Of a stretch of DNA of 54,036 nucleotides, positions 53,867 through 54,036 are shown one piece after another; position 1 is the first letter of the stretch; every line of letters begins with the position of its first letter. Position numbers and translations under genes: made by a program. Source of the DNA: an uncultured Oscillospiraceae bacterium (lineage in GTDB: Bacteria; Bacillota; Clostridia; Oscillospirales; Oscillospiraceae); the NCBI GenBank assembly GCA_910585265.1, contig CAJUCA010000005.1, forward strand, positions 1-54,036, given 5' to 3'. The notes beneath the pieces were generated by a model. The model was not told where the DNA came from and ran no database searches. It saw only the letters and a list, made by a program, of their open reading frames with translations.

Positions 53867-54036
53867 CAATCGCGGCGGTGCGGGGATTGTGATCTCCCCG
53901 CCTTCCGGCGGGGAGATCCGCTTCGAGCGCAATCGCGGCGGTGGGGGATGATCTCCCCGCCTTCCGGCGGGGAGATCCGCTTCGAGCGCAATCGCGGCGG
54001 TGGGGGATGATCTCCCCGCCTTCCGGCGGGGAGATC
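53867..54036. repeat. Tandem 59-63-bp repeats with a perfect palindrome, running off the window
   Basis: Copies start at 53867, 53930 and 53989 (63 and 59 bp apart). Each contains GATCTCCCCGCC-TTCC-GGCGGGGAGATC and CGCTTCGAGCGCAATCGCGG. The third copy is cut by the window end. A separate CCCCGCACCG / CGGTGCGGGG hairpin overlaps the first copy (53854-53885). The interval 53664-53853 is GC-rich with no supported feature. Confidence 0.85.

Noticed and set aside
53867..54036. CRISPR array at the window end
   Set aside because: The units are near-identical over their full length with no variable spacers, and no cas gene is present. It is a plain tandem repeat.
1..54036. tRNA, rRNA, complete insertion sequence or prophage
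   Set aside because: No cloverleaf or rRNA motifs and no transposase, integrase or phage structural genes were recognised on either strand.

Overview
The window looks like a chromosomal segment of a GC-rich, spore-forming, anaerobic Firmicute of the Oscillospiraceae type (Flavonifractor / Lawsonibacter / Pseudoflavonifractor relatives). This rests on strong Shine-Dalgarno sites, sigma-A-like promoters, spore genes (spmA, spmB, spoVAC, a DacF-type carboxypeptidase), anaerobe redox proteins (rubrerythrin, A-type flavoprotein, rubredoxin), an Fe-S serine dehydratase and a class III fructose bisphosphatase. The genus is an inference. No rRNA, tRNA, CRISPR array, complete prophage or transposase gene was seen.

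Layout. 1-1.2 kb: end of a MazG-like gene, a compact type I toxin-antitoxin candidate, then a ribbon-helix-helix (RHH) regulator facing a small Cys-rich protein across shared operators. 1.2-9.2 kb: spmAB, an AbrB-like regulator, rsmI, an unusual MerR-RDD membrane fusion, tex, spoVAC with a duplicated 3' end, and rubrerythrin. 9.4-15.5 kb: a LacI-controlled alpha-glucan cluster (binding lipoprotein, two permeases, LacI regulator, malQ; no ATPase gene). 15.5-25.4 kb: alpha/beta hydrolase, flavoprotein, DegV, glf, a glycosyltransferase, thioredoxin, a CNNM/CorC protein, sdaAB-sdaAA and a DUF3795 gene. 25.6-31 kb: small membrane and Cys-rich proteins, then ilvB-ilvN-ilvC. 31-34.2 kb: a padR, HAAS/DUF4097 and S41 protease operon. 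40.4-34.3 kb (minus): a tightly overlapped operon of GT2, YfhO, YfbR, a membrane protein, an ACT protein and a PFL protein. 40.6-54 kb: DUF3788, rubredoxin, dacF, murC, DUF2461, a VanW protein, fbp, an ECF sigma/anti-sigma pair, YCII, recR, a secreted hypothetical and rpe.

The most striking non-coding theme is that small repeats sit on or next to gene 3' ends. Two related MITEs of 160-161 bp touch the stop codons of the DUF3795 and PFL genes. A GC-rich element with 12-bp direct repeats starts at the DUF1540 stop. A short palindrome starts at the dacF stop. Duplicated or decayed 3' ends of spmB, spoVAC and glf lie beyond the intact genes, separated by inserted sequence. A family of paired REP-like palindromes (GTAGGGGCG...CGCCC) recurs at six loci.

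The best candidates for new biology are the toxin/antisense locus at 115-436, the RHH operator system whose half-site recurs exactly inside the abrB promoter, and the pattern of elements at gene 3' ends. All are readings of sequence by eye. No alignment, folding or database search was run.
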